From positions 13,363,866-13,427,865 of the forward strand of contig JACGWO010000011.1 in NCBI GenBank assembly GCA_034509735.1: a stretch of 64,000 nucleotides of DNA. Reading direction: 5' to 3'. Below the pieces are notes generated by a model. That model worked only from the letters and a program-made list of their open reading frames with translations. It was not told the DNA's origin and did no database searches. Shown here piece after piece: positions 25,760 through 36,729 of the stretch. The stretch comes from Sesamum alatum (lineage: Eukaryota; Streptophyta; Magnoliopsida; Lamiales; Pedaliaceae). Numbering within the stretch: position 1 is the stretch's first letter; every line of letters starts with the position of its first letter. Made by a program: the position numbers and the translations under genes.

Positions 25760-26257
25760 GGGTTAATTACATTTAGACCCCCTCTGAAAATGCATAATTA
25801 CACTTTCTCCCAAAGAATTTTTGAAATTACATTTACACCCCCTCTAAAAATTCTTTGTTTACACCTGACCTCCATTCATTAAAGTTTGGGCGGAAAATGT
25901 TCATTTCAACAAAAATAATTACATAAATTCTCAATTTTACCTCTCATTTAACATTCTCGTGCAATAATTTTGTACTTATAAGGAAAAATATAATAATATT
26001 GGCCTCACTCCATACATATACGTTACACTTATCCTCTTATAAGTACAAAAATATACAAGAGAATGTTAAATGATGGGAAAAATTGAAAATTTGTGTAATT
26101 ATTTTTGTTCACGTGAATATTTTTCATCCAAACTCTAACGGATGGGGGTCAGGTGTAAACAGAGAATTTTCGGAGGGGGTGTAAGTGTAATTTCAAAATT
26201 TTTTTGGGGGAAAGTGTAATTATACATTCTCAAAGGGGGTGTAAGTGTAATTAACCC
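25760..26257. mobile_element. Nested MULE-type MITE with perfect 9-bp duplication
   Basis: It starts GGGTTAATTACATTTAGACC and ends GTAAGTGTAATTAACCC. TAAATTAAA flanks both sides (25751-25759 and 26258-26266). The arms are long inverse copies, including CTTATAAG words near the centre. A sister copy is at 46467-46963. Confidence 0.9.
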
Positions 26258-26368
26258 TAAATTAAATCAATAATAAATTAAAATTATATATTATATATAA
26301 TTAAATTTGAATATAAATTTATATAAATAACTATTTATATATATGTATTATATATACATGTATATACT

Positions 26369-26394
<26 letters not shown>

Positions 26395-26422
<28 letters not shown>

Positions 26423-26800
26423 TGTTGATGGTGGTTGCCGGCAGGGGCGAGGGAGGACGGGCGGATCTGATCGGAGGGGCGGCTAGGGGAGGGAGAGGAG
26501 TGGTGACGGGGCGGGAGGGGGAGGTAAGAGGCGGATCTGGGCTGAGGGGAGTGTGATGCAGGGTGGATAGGGGCGGACCGTGAGGGGGGCAGCTGTCGGG
26601 GGAGGGAGGAGGTGCTGGGGGCTCTAGCGCTGGTGGCGACGGGCAACACGAGGAGGCGAGGAGGGGGTTGGGTCGCGGCGGCACAAAGAGGCGAGGGCTG
26701 GATTGCCAGCGGCGCAAGGAAGAGGGCCTGGGTCGCGGCAGCACAAAGAGGGGGCTAGCTTGGCAGCGGCGGCGTCCAACGATTAGATGAGGAAGAAGAA
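26395..26800 (-). other. GC-rich cargo block in the MULE-like element
   Basis: A purine-rich plus strand (pyrimidine-rich minus strand) of about 400 bp lies between TA/GA and TA microsatellites. Open frames on the minus strand give only proline, serine and arginine-rich low-complexity peptides. It may be a captured gene 5' end or simple-sequence expansion; no domain is recognisable. Confidence 0.5.
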
Positions 26801-26804
26801 AGGA

Positions 26805-26840
<36 letters not shown>

Positions 26841-27369
26841 TTATTTTTTTATGTCATATATGTTATATTATTTTTATAATTAACATATAACATTTAATAT
26901 ATTAAATATTATTTTTATAAATATATATATATTAATATATTAAGTTAATATGTAAAATAATATTTTTATTGATCAAAATTTATTTTAGTTTCAGTAAGGG
27001 CGCGTGTAATGCACCTCTGGACTTAGGGGGTATGCTTCAATTTTTATAAGGGGGAGGTAAATTATTGTTTTATTTTTAATCGGGGGTAAATCGCTCATTT
27101 TCCTTAACACATAGGGTAAATTGCGTTTTTTCGAACTCAATTTTATTCTTTTTGTTATCTTCTTTCTTCTTTTTTTTTTCTTTCCCCTCTCCAAAGTATT
27201 ATCCTTTCTATCCCCTAATTTTCGCATTTGTTTAGAAAATACCTTGTTGCAAATTCATGATCATTACAATTTTCATTTACTTAATTTTTGGAAAAAATCA
27301 TATTACGATATGGTATATAGAAAAGATATATTCATTCTATCAAATTAATATTGTATACTTATATATATA

Positions 27370-28000
27370 CTAGCAACGGTGGCACGCGGTCCCCGCACAC
27401 ATAATTTTATTGAATGCAATGCAAAAATTATCCATATTCTTCAAAATGGATCAAAAAGTTCAATGCATATTGACAACAACCCGTAACAAAATAATTTGAA
27501 TAAAATAATCGTTCATACAAAAAAGTCCATCCAAAATAAAAGACAATAGAGATCTATTGAACTAAGTGAAATTTTTTCATAATTAAATTCTTGTTTTCAT
27601 GAATTGATCTAATTAGAAATACAATGCATAATAGTATTATAAATATGAAAAAGTTAATAAACAATACTATGAGTTATGAGTGAGAGAAGATTGTAGCTTT
27701 TTAAAAAATTTCTTGAACACCACATTCTTTGTGTACATGCCCTCACGTCCAACCATAGAACCTTTTCTAATCAAAAGTTTTGTTGTTCTTCCGGAAACAC
27801 CATATGAAAGAACTATATATAATTGACCCTAACTAAAAACATAATTTTGAAGAAAAATTCCCAAATTTGGAATAGTTTGTCCTTTAGATTTATTAATTGT
27901 CAATGCTAAACTCAAACGGCTCATGGATTTTTCCTTATTAATTTATGTTTATATTTCTACCATCACATTCGACTAATGAACAATTACGATCAAACAAATA
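27370..28000 (-). mobile_element. Helitron 3' end with helicase remnant
   Basis: On the minus strand the region ends with a GCGGGGACCGC hairpin followed by CTAG then T, at 27373-27370. Upstream, 27930-27660 encodes the last part of the Helitron Pif1-like helicase: LALTINKSKGQTIPNLGIFL, a stop, then QLYIVLSYGVSGRTTKLL, ending in YTKNVVFKK. The helicase unwinds DNA for rolling-circle transposition. The rest is missing or too decayed. Confidence 0.8.
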
Positions 28001-28799
28001 CATTTCTTGAAAGAGGAAAGATCGTAAGATGTTGAATTTACGTGAATACTTAATTGTGAGGTCATCTAAAAAATATGATGTAGGAGTGAGAAGCATATTA
28101 CTTGAGAATGTTGAGGAAAATATGTGATACGTAAATTATAATTGAGATGAACGAATTGAATTTCACATGAACAAAGAATTATCCCTCGCTTATGTGGCAT
28201 GTATGTATTATACTTCTCACTTAATTGTTGTTCCTTAAGGTTGTCTATGAGTCCATGTCCAAGTGTTCTCTATCTAATGAGTGAAATATGTTGTGTGGAC
28301 CTATCTAGTATGCAGCAAAATCAAATGACAAATCGATTTTAACATGTACAAAAATTACAGTAACTTATAATTTTGGTATAAGAGTAGTATGAATAATAAT
28401 AACAACGAAACAACTAAATAGGTGCTCTGAAGAGAAAATAGATGAAAGGTAAATATATATATATATATATATATGCATGTTTGTATCAAAAAACTTCGAG
28501 CACTAGCAAGAAAAACTATATTACCATTAACTAAGTTCCTCATTCTATATGCCAAAAAAAAATGCAATAGGCATTAACCTTATGTCATTTATATTCACGA
28601 AAATCATCATTTTTTAAATATAGCAAAAGGTTTATCCAAATAGATATCTAATTGAGCACATTTGAACACCTCCTACCTTTACACGACACTTCCTCAGCCT
28701 TATTATTTTAATCTTTTGCTTCCTACCTATGAGCTCCTCAGACACAAAGATAGTACCATTCTTCTTGTTGACTCCTAATATGTAGGAAACAAAGTTCAT
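28001..28799. other. Spacer, probably older Helitron sequence
   Basis: No further helicase motif was identified. A (TA)n microsatellite lies at about 28450-28474. Confidence 0.35.
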
Positions 28800-28828
28800 A
28801 AAATGGTTCGATTAGATACTCTTTATTA

Positions 28829-28945
28829 TATAATAATAATAATAAAAATAAAAATATAATAACATCCTCTACGTTGGTGGAGTTCAAACCCATAACCTTA
28901 TAGTCATGGAGTCTCAATGTTGCCAATTGATCTACACCTCATCAG
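28829..28945 (-). mobile_element. tRNA-derived SINE
   Basis: On the minus strand an A-box-like TAGATCAATTGG (about 28936) and a B-box-like GGGTTTGAACTCC (about 28893) are spaced as in a tRNA promoter. A TTA-rich 3' tail follows at 28860-28829. A related SINE is at 60240-60340. Confidence 0.65.
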
Positions 28946-29166
28946 CAGAAAGAATTCAACTTAAATAAGTTAAAATGATAAATTGACATGCATTCAATCT
29001 GGAACACGGTTGAACCGAATACTTGATTAGTGGGTACTTAGGTAGTTGGGATTCGGGTTTTATATTATTTATTTTTATTATTAAAAATTAAATTAATTTG
29101 GAATTAATTGTTGATAGTTCATTATATTTATTTCCTATTAATCAATCAAAAATGAATTTTAATAAG

Positions 29167-30489
29167 GAAAAATTTTACTTTTGATACCCTAACTATACCT
29201 CTTTCTCACCTTTGGTATCCCATGTTTCCAAGTCATAAGATTTGGTAACCAAAATTTCTATTTTTCATCCACCTGAATATCCTCCATTAGGTTGACCATT
29301 AAACAAAAGGTCAATCCAATTTTAGAGGGAAAATTGGGTGATTTCTTGTTTATTTAAGGGCATGTTTGCTTGTCATTTCATAACCACAAAAAATAGACTT
29401 AAAATAGTGGAACTGAGAAAATTTTGGCAAAAAATGAGAGGGATGAGGAGAAATCAGTTTCAGTTTTACTCAAATTCGGGTGTGGTTCGTCTAATGAGAA
29501 CATTTATGTGGAAAATATATATTGTAAGTGTAGAATTGAGCTACCATTAAAGACTTCTTGGACGAAAACAAATCCGAGAAAAAGATTTTGGACATATTCT
29601 AATTACAGGGTAAATTCATTTTTTGTTCCTATTTATTTAGTTTTGTTATTATTTGTCATTAATTTTTGCTTTTTTTTTGTTCACAGAAAAGGGAATATTG
29701 TGGAGTTTTTAGATGGTTTATCCGAAAATGTCCCCAAGATCGAAGTAAATTATTCCTGGTTTGTTGAAAAAAATTCAATCATATTGATGTGTTATAAAAT
29801 TCATTTAAATTTAAAAACATTTTTTTTATTAATTTTAGAATTTAAAAAAGTTCAAATATTTTTACTTAATTTTTAAGGAAAAAATTACATATATATAATT
29901 AAATCAATCATCTTCATGTGTCATTACATTTATTTAAAATAAAAAAATATTTTATATTAATTTTAGAATTAACAAAATTAAAATATTTTTCTTAATTTTT
30001 AAGAAAATAAAAAAACTACATATATATAATTAAATCAATCATCTTGATGTGTCATTACATTTATTTAAGATAAAAAAAATTTTTATTAATTTTAGAATTT
30101 AAAAAAATTTAAAATATTTTACTTAATTTTTAAAAAAATAAAAAATTTACATATATATATATATATATATTACATGTATATATATGCAATATTGTAACTG
30201 ATTTCTCTTTATCCCTTTTGTTTTTTGTAAAATTTTCTCAACTCCACTATTTCAAGTTTATTATTTATGGTGTCTGAAATGGCAGCCAAACATGCCCTCA
30301 AATAGACAAGGAATCACCCAATTTTTCCTCCAAAATTGGGTTGATCATTTGTTTTAACAATCAACCTAACGGAAGGTACTCAGGTGGATGAAACATGAAA
30401 ACTTTGGGTACCAAGTCTGATGACTTGGAAACATGGGGTACCAAAGGTGAAAAGGAGGTATAGTTGAGGTATCAAAGTGAAATTATCCC
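29167..30489. mobile_element. MULE-like element carrying a GRF zinc-finger fragment
   Basis: Inverse arms of more than 200 bp: ATTTTACTTTTGATACCC at the left, and GGTATCAAAGTGAAATTATC at the right end. GTTTGCTTGTCATTTCA and its inverse flank the cargo. Nine-bp flanks TTTAATAAG (29158-29166) and TTTAATGAT (30490-30498) agree at 7 of 9. The right flank is inside copia RNase H sequence. Confidence 0.8.
29424..29760 (+). pseudogene. GRF-type zinc-finger protein fragment
   Basis: The frame reads YCKCRIELPLKTSWTKTNP then RKRFWTYSNYR, matching the start of the zf-GRF domain (CxCG, TSWT, NPGRRF). The third zinc ligand is Tyr in FWTY instead of Cys, and the second half (GCGFFxW) is not seen. A possible intron begins near 29607, and a short segment after it (GNIVEFLDGLSENVPKIEV) stays open. 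GRF domains bind single-stranded nucleic acid. A fuller homologue is at 58324-58680. Confidence 0.65.
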
Positions 30490-30683
30490 TTTAATGATCG
30501 AAGCAAACATATAGATACAAGATTTCATTTTACTTGAGATTGCTTGCTACCGAAGAGATTGAAGTAGAGCATATCAAAACTCTTGATCAAGTTGCACATA
30601 TTTTTACTAAGGACCTCAAGAAAGATAGATTCCAGTAGCTTAGAGAGATGATTGGAGTTGTAAAGAAGCCAATTTACAGGGGG
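30490..30683 (+). pseudogene. Copia RNase H C-terminal tail
   Basis: Spread over frames, the sequence gives SKHIDTRFHF, EIEVEHIKTLDQVAHIFTKD and KPIYRG, the usual end of copia pol. It is followed by a CAGGGGG purine tract and an LTR start. Its upstream part is cut by the MULE-like element. Confidence 0.75.
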
Positions 30684-31064
30684 TGTTGAGAATTCCACAA
30701 AGAATTAAACTTGTCTTCTAGTTTTCAACACTCACAGGTTTTCAGCAGACATTCAGACGCGTTTTCAGAACAGCAAATGGATGTCTTTCGGATGAATCTT
30801 ATATGGAATTAAAGTTCTGTGAGTCTAGTTTCAAATGGTTCAAATTTCAAGTCCATTGAAAATCTCTGCAAAAATAGAGAATGATGTTTAGAATTCTGAT
30901 TTTGTATTTATTCTTTGTACGAAATTATATGCTTATTAGCAGACGTTTAGGCATATAAAAGGTCTTGTAATCTGATATTATTCAAGTGAATAGAGAGGCA
31001 CAATTTAGAGTACAAAATTTCTAAGACATACACCTCTTCTCTTTGTTCAAAAGTTTTGTGATAC
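30684..31064 (+). repeat. Copia 3' LTR (end tentative)
   Basis: TGTTGAGAATTCCACAAAG follows the polypurine tract directly. The end is placed at GATACA before a second copia fragment begins. No matching 5' LTR lies in the window. Confidence 0.6.
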
Positions 31065-31069
31065 AATTG

Positions 31070-32642
31070 AACCCATCATAGCTTCCACATAGGTCTTATG
31101 CTCAAGCTTGCACTCAGAAGAAATGGCAGCAAGTTACGCTTGAAGAACTATATATGCGCTGGAAAAGAATAGCACCTGGGAAATTGTTGATCTGCCTGTG
31201 AGGAAGAAGCCTATTGGCTGCAAATGGGTATGCAAGGTTAAGTTGAAACCTAATGGCGCAGTGGACAGGTACAAAAGCCCGACGTGTGGCCAAGGGCTAC
31301 AATCAAGTCGCTGGGGTGGATTATGTTGAGAGTTTCTCCCCCGTGGCCAAGTGTGTTACAACTCGACTTCTCTTTGCAGTGGCTACTGCAAGGCAGTGAG
31401 CATTCATCAGTTGGACATTAACAGCGCCTTCTTGCATGGGTAATTGGAGGAGGATATCTGTGCACATTCCTGAAGGGTACACTGCACCTTCGGGGCAGGT
31501 TTGTCGGCTCAATAGGTCTTTGTACGGTTTGAGATAGGCTTCTCGACAATGGAATCTGGAATTCATTACCAAGGTGCTCGGCCGGGTTTCATCAATCTCC
31601 TCATGATCACTTTCTCTTCACAAAGGATCAAGGGGCTAATTTCCTTGCTCTTTTGGTTTATGTGGATAACGTCCTCATTTGTGGTCTTTGTAGTTTTCAG
31701 AATGCAGCTGTTAAAAAAAATTTGGATAACATGTTTACCATCAAGGATTTGGGTTTCTCTAAGTATTTTTTCGTGCTGGAGATTGCTCGCTCCTTGGATG
31801 GTACTTCAGTCACTCAGACCAAATATGTGTTGGAACTTGTCCATGATGCAGGCCTTGATCATACTCGTGTTGCCAATACTCCACTCGATATATGATTGAA
31901 ATTAACTACTCATGTTGATGCACCATTGCTTGAACCTGAACCCTTTCGCCACCTGGTCGGGAGACTCCTTTACCTTGGCTTTACTTGGTTAGATATTCCT
32001 TATAGTGCGCAATAGCTTAGTCAGGTCGTTCAATCCCCTTGCCAACAACACATGGATGTCACCCTTCACCTCATCTACTATCTGAAGGGTTGTTCTACGA
32101 GGGGCCTTTTCTTCCCTTCTTCCAATGCTCTGCATATTCAGGCTTACTATGGCACCAATTAGGAGACTTGTGTGGATTCTCCTCATTCCTTGACGGGGTA
32201 TTATGTGCTCTGGGTCCTGCATTAGCCTCTTGGAAGACCAAGAAGCAGTCTACTGTTTCTCGGTCCTCTGCCGAGGCTTGATCATCAGAGTTTGGCCATA
32301 ATGATTTGTGAGCTTCAATGAATTTCTTACATTTTAGGTGATTTGCAGATTGTTGTTCCTATTTTTTTGTGACAATCAGACGGCCTTACATATTGTGGCT
32401 AACCTTGTCTTTCACAAACGGTCGAAACATTTGGAGATCAACTTCCACCTAGTTTGTGACAAGTATCGTGAGGGTTTTGTCCTTTCCTCTCACTTTTTTG
32501 GGCATCTTCAGCTTGCCAACTTGTTTACTAAGGCTTTGCCTGGTCCTGCGTTTCATTCTACACTTGGTAAGTTGGGCTTGGTTCAGTTTCTCCCAAGTCC
32601 ATCTTTTTTGGTGGGGAGGGGTGCGGGAGGAAGAGGAACGTG
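31070..32642 (+). pseudogene. Second copia RT/RNase H remnant
   Basis: RT blocks appear in broken frames: NSTWEIVDLPVRKKPIGCKW, QLDINSAFLHG followed by a stop, and SLYGL. The catalytic box reads YVDN instead of YVDD (about 31653, VYVDNVLICGL). RNase H follows with CDNQTALHI (about 32372) and the tail LANLFTKALPGPAFHSTLGK. It is not continuous with the LTR before it, so two copia fragments abut. Confidence 0.85.
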
Positions 32643-33539
32643 ATCATGCAGCTGCTAGTGGAGTAGGTTGAGCTGATAGATGGCTCAAGTTATCTTTCCT
32701 TTGTTGTACAGAAATCATGTAAGCAGAGGATACGTTTTTTACCATTTTAGTAGTTGTGTGGCATTTTTAGTAGCACTTTCGTAAGTTGCTAAGATAATTA
32801 CATCGCACTCAACATACCAAAACATAATAAATTGTTTTCCCACCTAAAGAAATGACTAATTTGACAATTTTATAAATTTAAGGGACTAAAGTGAGAAAAG
32901 CAAACTTAAATTTACCATTTTACTCTCCAAAAAATCAATATACGAGCACAGTTTTATCGGAAAATGGCCAGAGGAGCAAATTTGAGACAAAAACTAAAGT
33001 TTATGGACGCTAAAATCAAGAAATGAACTTAAGGATTAAAATAATTACTAAATGCAAACTTAAGGGACCAATTATACTATTTACCCTTTTATCAAATAAC
33101 TATATCTCTTCATTTTTTATTAGCAAAAAAGGAAAAGTTAGTACTAAAACAATTTTAAATTACTAGAAAGTTTAAAAACTAAATCTGATGTAAGAACAAG
33201 AATGAAATATTTTACGAGAGAAGGAAAAAATAATTGGAGGGGAATTATGCCGATATAGAATATAGTACATAAATAAAACTAAAATAAATACTTTTTTTGT
33301 CCTTTTAGCTTTACACTTTTACTCTTGGTCCAATTGTTGACAAAAATAAGATGAGCTTTAAAGACATTTCATATACATTCAATTTTAGTTTTCCTCTATT
33401 TATTCCAGTAGCAGAAATATATTTTGTTGTTATGATTAATTATCATGGTTAAAAGTAATTAAAACAACATAATGAATACTATAAGCCAACTTTCGAAACT
33501 CAAATGAATGGTTATAGACCTGTTGGTTAAGTTTTGAAA
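32643..33539. other. AT-rich spacer, no gene
   Basis: Only MITE-like phrases were seen (TTTGTCCTTTTAGCTTTACAC near 33297). No supported feature. Confidence 0.4.
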
Positions 33540-34557
33540 GTGAACAAGATGTAAACATAAAGGGGAGTCTAACGACCCACTAAGAGTAACCTATCTACAA
33601 CTACATCCCCGAGCGACTGCTTCCAGACTTTGGTGTCCACAACAGAACTGATGGTTCAAGTCTATGTGACCAAAGCTAGAAAGAAATGAATATTCTTCAC
33701 CGAGAAAGGTAGTTAACAAGTCTGGAAGAGCCCCACTGCAGGAATTAGTTTTTCGGAAGCAACGGCTAGGGAATGGACAATAAAAGATCCTTTTCCATAG
33801 CTGGGCTCCGGAGGGTAATGAAAGAAGCTATAAGGTTCATCAATTTCCTGCAACGGATGGCGTATCAAATTCCTCCCTTGTCCTTTCCCCGAATTTCGTT
33901 TCTCTTTCTCTTTTGGGGCCATCCTCCTGTTGCTTCTTTTTATCACAGCTTTCTCACTTTCAATGGATCGCGGGTCACGATCGGGCACTCATGCCCGGAA
34001 GTTGTCATTGTATACTCCTGCGAGTCGGAAGGTGGTGGGGGAAGGAGGGGGATAGAGCCTCTTCTCGTGTAAGGTATGCTCAACCTATCAGCCATCATTC
34101 CCTTTCGCCCAAACAACGAAGCCTCCTCCTCAGATAAAGATGTCTTATGATGCTACTCGCCCGACAAGAATAACTTTCTCTTTTTTCTTTTTTTTTTTTT
34201 TGCGAGTTCGATCAGGAGGGAAAAGGGAGAGATACTTCCTATCAATCAAAAGTAGTACACAGAATTGGTAAATCTTAATCAAAACAATCTGGACTAGCTC
34301 AAAAACCAAAAGGCGTAATTCCATGTTTGTTCGATTCCTCCACCAGCTGAAGCGGATTGGTCAAAAAGACACTTTTTAGCTTGAAAAACAGGAGGTCCCA
34401 GCGAAGATCTTGAAAGGATTTCTTAGAGCTTAATTGCACTATCGATCTCTCGAAGCGTCAATCCCGATAGCACCGTTGCGAACAGCCCTGCCGCTTTGCT
34501 ACTTCGTTTTTCCGCCTATTAATAGAATAGTTTAGAATACGTCTTGAAAAAGCATGT

Positions 34558-34590
<33 letters not shown>

Positions 34591-35150
34591 TTCCCGAGTT
34601 GCAGAGAACAATTCAAACTGAGGCAATCTTTCTGGGAGCTAGGGCAAAGATCGGCGAAGAAGTGTTGACCCTCTCTCTTACGCTACCTGCAACCTACAAC
34701 CATAGACGACCAACTGGTCAAGAGAGAAGTCAGCAGGCCAAGACTTCAGTCCCACTCACCATAAAAGAGTGATAAAAAGTGGGCAGAGCAATGATCATAA
34801 ATTCAAAATGAAAGACTTTTCATGTGGTTATTTAGTAGGCCGACGAACAGGCAAATTGAGCCTTCCGACTCTGTTTGTGCCCTTCTCTCCATCCATTACC
34901 CAGAACTCAAACTAATAATTCATGATCCTAACTAAGATGTTTTTGTTCTTTCATGCCTGGACTCATCAAAATCTTCTTCCCTCTCCTTTGGTTGGGCTCA
35001 GAGATGGTGTGAGATCGGATGATAGATAAAGATTCCGATGACAGGGTCTAGTGCTACCTAGACTAAAATAAGAGGATACCAGAATGGTCCCACTGTCGGA
35101 ATACACACTCACAAAAGGACGAGAAATCAAATTAAAAAGAGGCTCTTTAC
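33540..35150. other. Mitochondrial DNA insert in the nuclear genome (NUMT)
   Basis: The base composition jumps from AT-rich to balanced for about 1.6 kb, with the style of plant mitochondrial intergenic DNA. It contains a clear small-subunit rRNA piece at 34551-34640 whose CGCGGATCA variant fits mitochondria rather than plastids. Other parts are not assigned to known mitochondrial genes. A T run at 34187-34201 interrupts it. Boundaries are approximate. Confidence 0.75.
34551..34640 (-). rRNA. rrn18: Fragment of mitochondrial small-subunit rRNA (rrn18)
   Basis: The minus strand reads CATGAAGTTGGAATCGC then TAGTAATCGCGGATCA, the universal 3' region of 16S-type rRNA. GTTCTCTGCAACTCGGGAA precedes it. 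Only about 90 bp are recognisable, so it is a non-functional fragment inside the NUMT. Confidence 0.85.
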
Positions 35151-35189
35151 AATTTTTGTTTTTGAATTTATCGCGTATTGGCTTATCAA

Positions 35190-35451
35190 GAATAAGATTT
35201 CCACATCACTCGTAAACTACGGTTGCACAACGGCTATTAACTATTGTTTCTGAAAGCAAGGTAAAAACACTAGCCACAGCTAAAAATTATAACAAATGTT
35301 TTGGCCATTAATAAAACAATGGCGAATGATCATTAACTGTGACCAAAATTTAAATTTTCACATCGATTTTGTTTGACCGTGTTAAATAATATTGATTTTT
35401 TTTTAAGCTGTAATGATTAGTAGTGCATGACATAATTCATTTTCTTGTAGT
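35190..35451. mobile_element. CACTA-type MITE remnant
   Basis: The right end reads CATTTTCTTGTAGTA, an inverse CACTA end, and internal TTTTCACATCGATTTTG resembles the element at 15258. The left end is not clear. Confidence 0.45.
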
Positions 35452-35899
35452 ATTCTTTGTAACCAAATATGAGACATCTTTTTTATATATTCCTCGAGAT
35501 TTTTTATACATTAATTTTTATTTGAACGAAGTTACTCAAAAAGCGTTGTAAAACAAATTTTTGGAGTTTGAACATTTAGTAGATGATTCACTAAAATTAA
35601 ATATCTAAATAAAATTGTAATTTTCGACCTATAATTTAAGATGATAATTTTGATCCTGCACGAATTAATATTTTTTGTAATTTTAGTCCTATAACTTTAA
35701 AAATTTGGTGATGTTAATCCCAACAGGCTGAAAAGCCCCAATTTTAAAGGTCGTGTGCTCGACACATGCATTTATCCAGCCACAATAGACCAAAATTACC
35801 AATTTTTTGAAGTTATAGGACAGCATTGCGAAAATCAATTTCTGCATAATCAAGATTGCCACCCCCTAAGTTACAAGATGAAAAATACAATTTTTTTGG

Positions 35900-36455
35900 T
35901 CTATTTGTTCAGCACTGGCCTCGGCGCATCCTATGCTGGGGTGTTGATCTATGGTGCTTGAATATTATATTTTTATGACTCTAATTTTTTTAATTATGAA
36001 CTTTATTCATTTATTTTCTCCAAGGGAAATAAAAAATAGGTGATTTTTGTTAATAAAATAATTATTCTATAATCTACTTGTTTAACACGATAGCCTTGCC
36101 AAATCTCTTGCTCAGGGCATGTTGATTTGCGAAGGTGAAAAATATATTTTTAAGGCCCTAATATTCAAAAAACGACGTCATTAATTTATTTTCTCTATGA
36201 GTAGTAAAAAATAGGGGAATTTTCAGCCAAAAAAATATGATTTTTTGTAATCTACTTGTTTCAGAACAACCCTCAGCACACCCCATATTGGGAGTATGTT
36301 AAACTGTAGTGCTTGAAAATTATATTTTTATGGCTCTAATTTTTTGAATAACAAATTTTACTCATTTATTTCTTTAAGAAAAATAAAAAGTAGATGAATT
36401 TTTAATAAAAAATTAATATTTTTATAGTCTCTTTCTTTAGTAAAACCAGCGTCAA
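35900..36455 (+). repeat. Degenerate tandem repeat, about 178 bp unit, three copies
   Basis: GTTGATCTATGGTGCTTGAA (35943), GTTGATTTGCGAAGGTGAAA (36121) and GTTAAACTGTAGTGCTTGAA (36298) start equivalent blocks 178 and 177 bp apart. Each continues with ATATTTTTAWGRCYCTAAT, then an AATAAAAARTAG segment and CTACTTGTTT. It lies directly upstream of the membrane-protein gene at 36730. Confidence 0.8.
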
Positions 36456-36460
36456 ATTCC

Positions 36461-36470
36461 TATTTAAACA
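36461..36470 (+). promoter_or_regulatory. Candidate TATA box for the gene at 36730
   Basis: TATTTAAACA lies 260 bp upstream of the start codon, just after the tandem repeat. A second candidate, TATAATTAATA at 36673, is closer to the ATG. Neither can be chosen from sequence alone. Confidence 0.3.
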
Positions 36471-36729
36471 GTTTCTTTACTTCACTCAATTCTTAAAAAT
36501 GTTTGAACAATTTTAGCTGTCTCACATTCATCGATCGATTAAGTCAACTACGCTGGTCTCTTAGAATTCATGTTTGGGAGCCCCATACGTACGCACGGCG
36601 AAACTACCAATTACGCGTGGAGATGACTTTCTCCAAATTGGATCTTTTCAACTTAAAACACAAAATTCCAAGTATAATTAATACCTCAATCTTGCCCAAA
36701 AACCTCTGAACCCGACAGGATCAGTAGCC

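Larger units (their letters stand above)
25458..27135. mobile_element. MULE-like foldback element with GC-rich cargo
   Basis: The left arm (ATGCAATTTACCTCCATGTG, then AAAATAAGCAATTTATCC) has an inverse right arm ending near 27130 (TTAACACATAGGGTAAATTG). Flanking 9-mers ATCAATTTT (25449-25457) and CTCAATTTT (27136-27144) agree at 8 of 9. The centre holds a GC-rich block bounded by TA microsatellites, and a second MULE sits at 25760-26257. Confidence 0.75.

Noticed and set aside
26331..26744. Pro-rich minus-strand open frames
   Set aside because: Same reason: GC-rich block and microsatellite read-through inside a MULE-like element.
33713..34137. Open frames of 74-99 codons inside the NUMT
   Set aside because: None matches a mitochondrial protein that I recognise. 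They overlap on both strands, as expected by chance in GC-balanced DNA.
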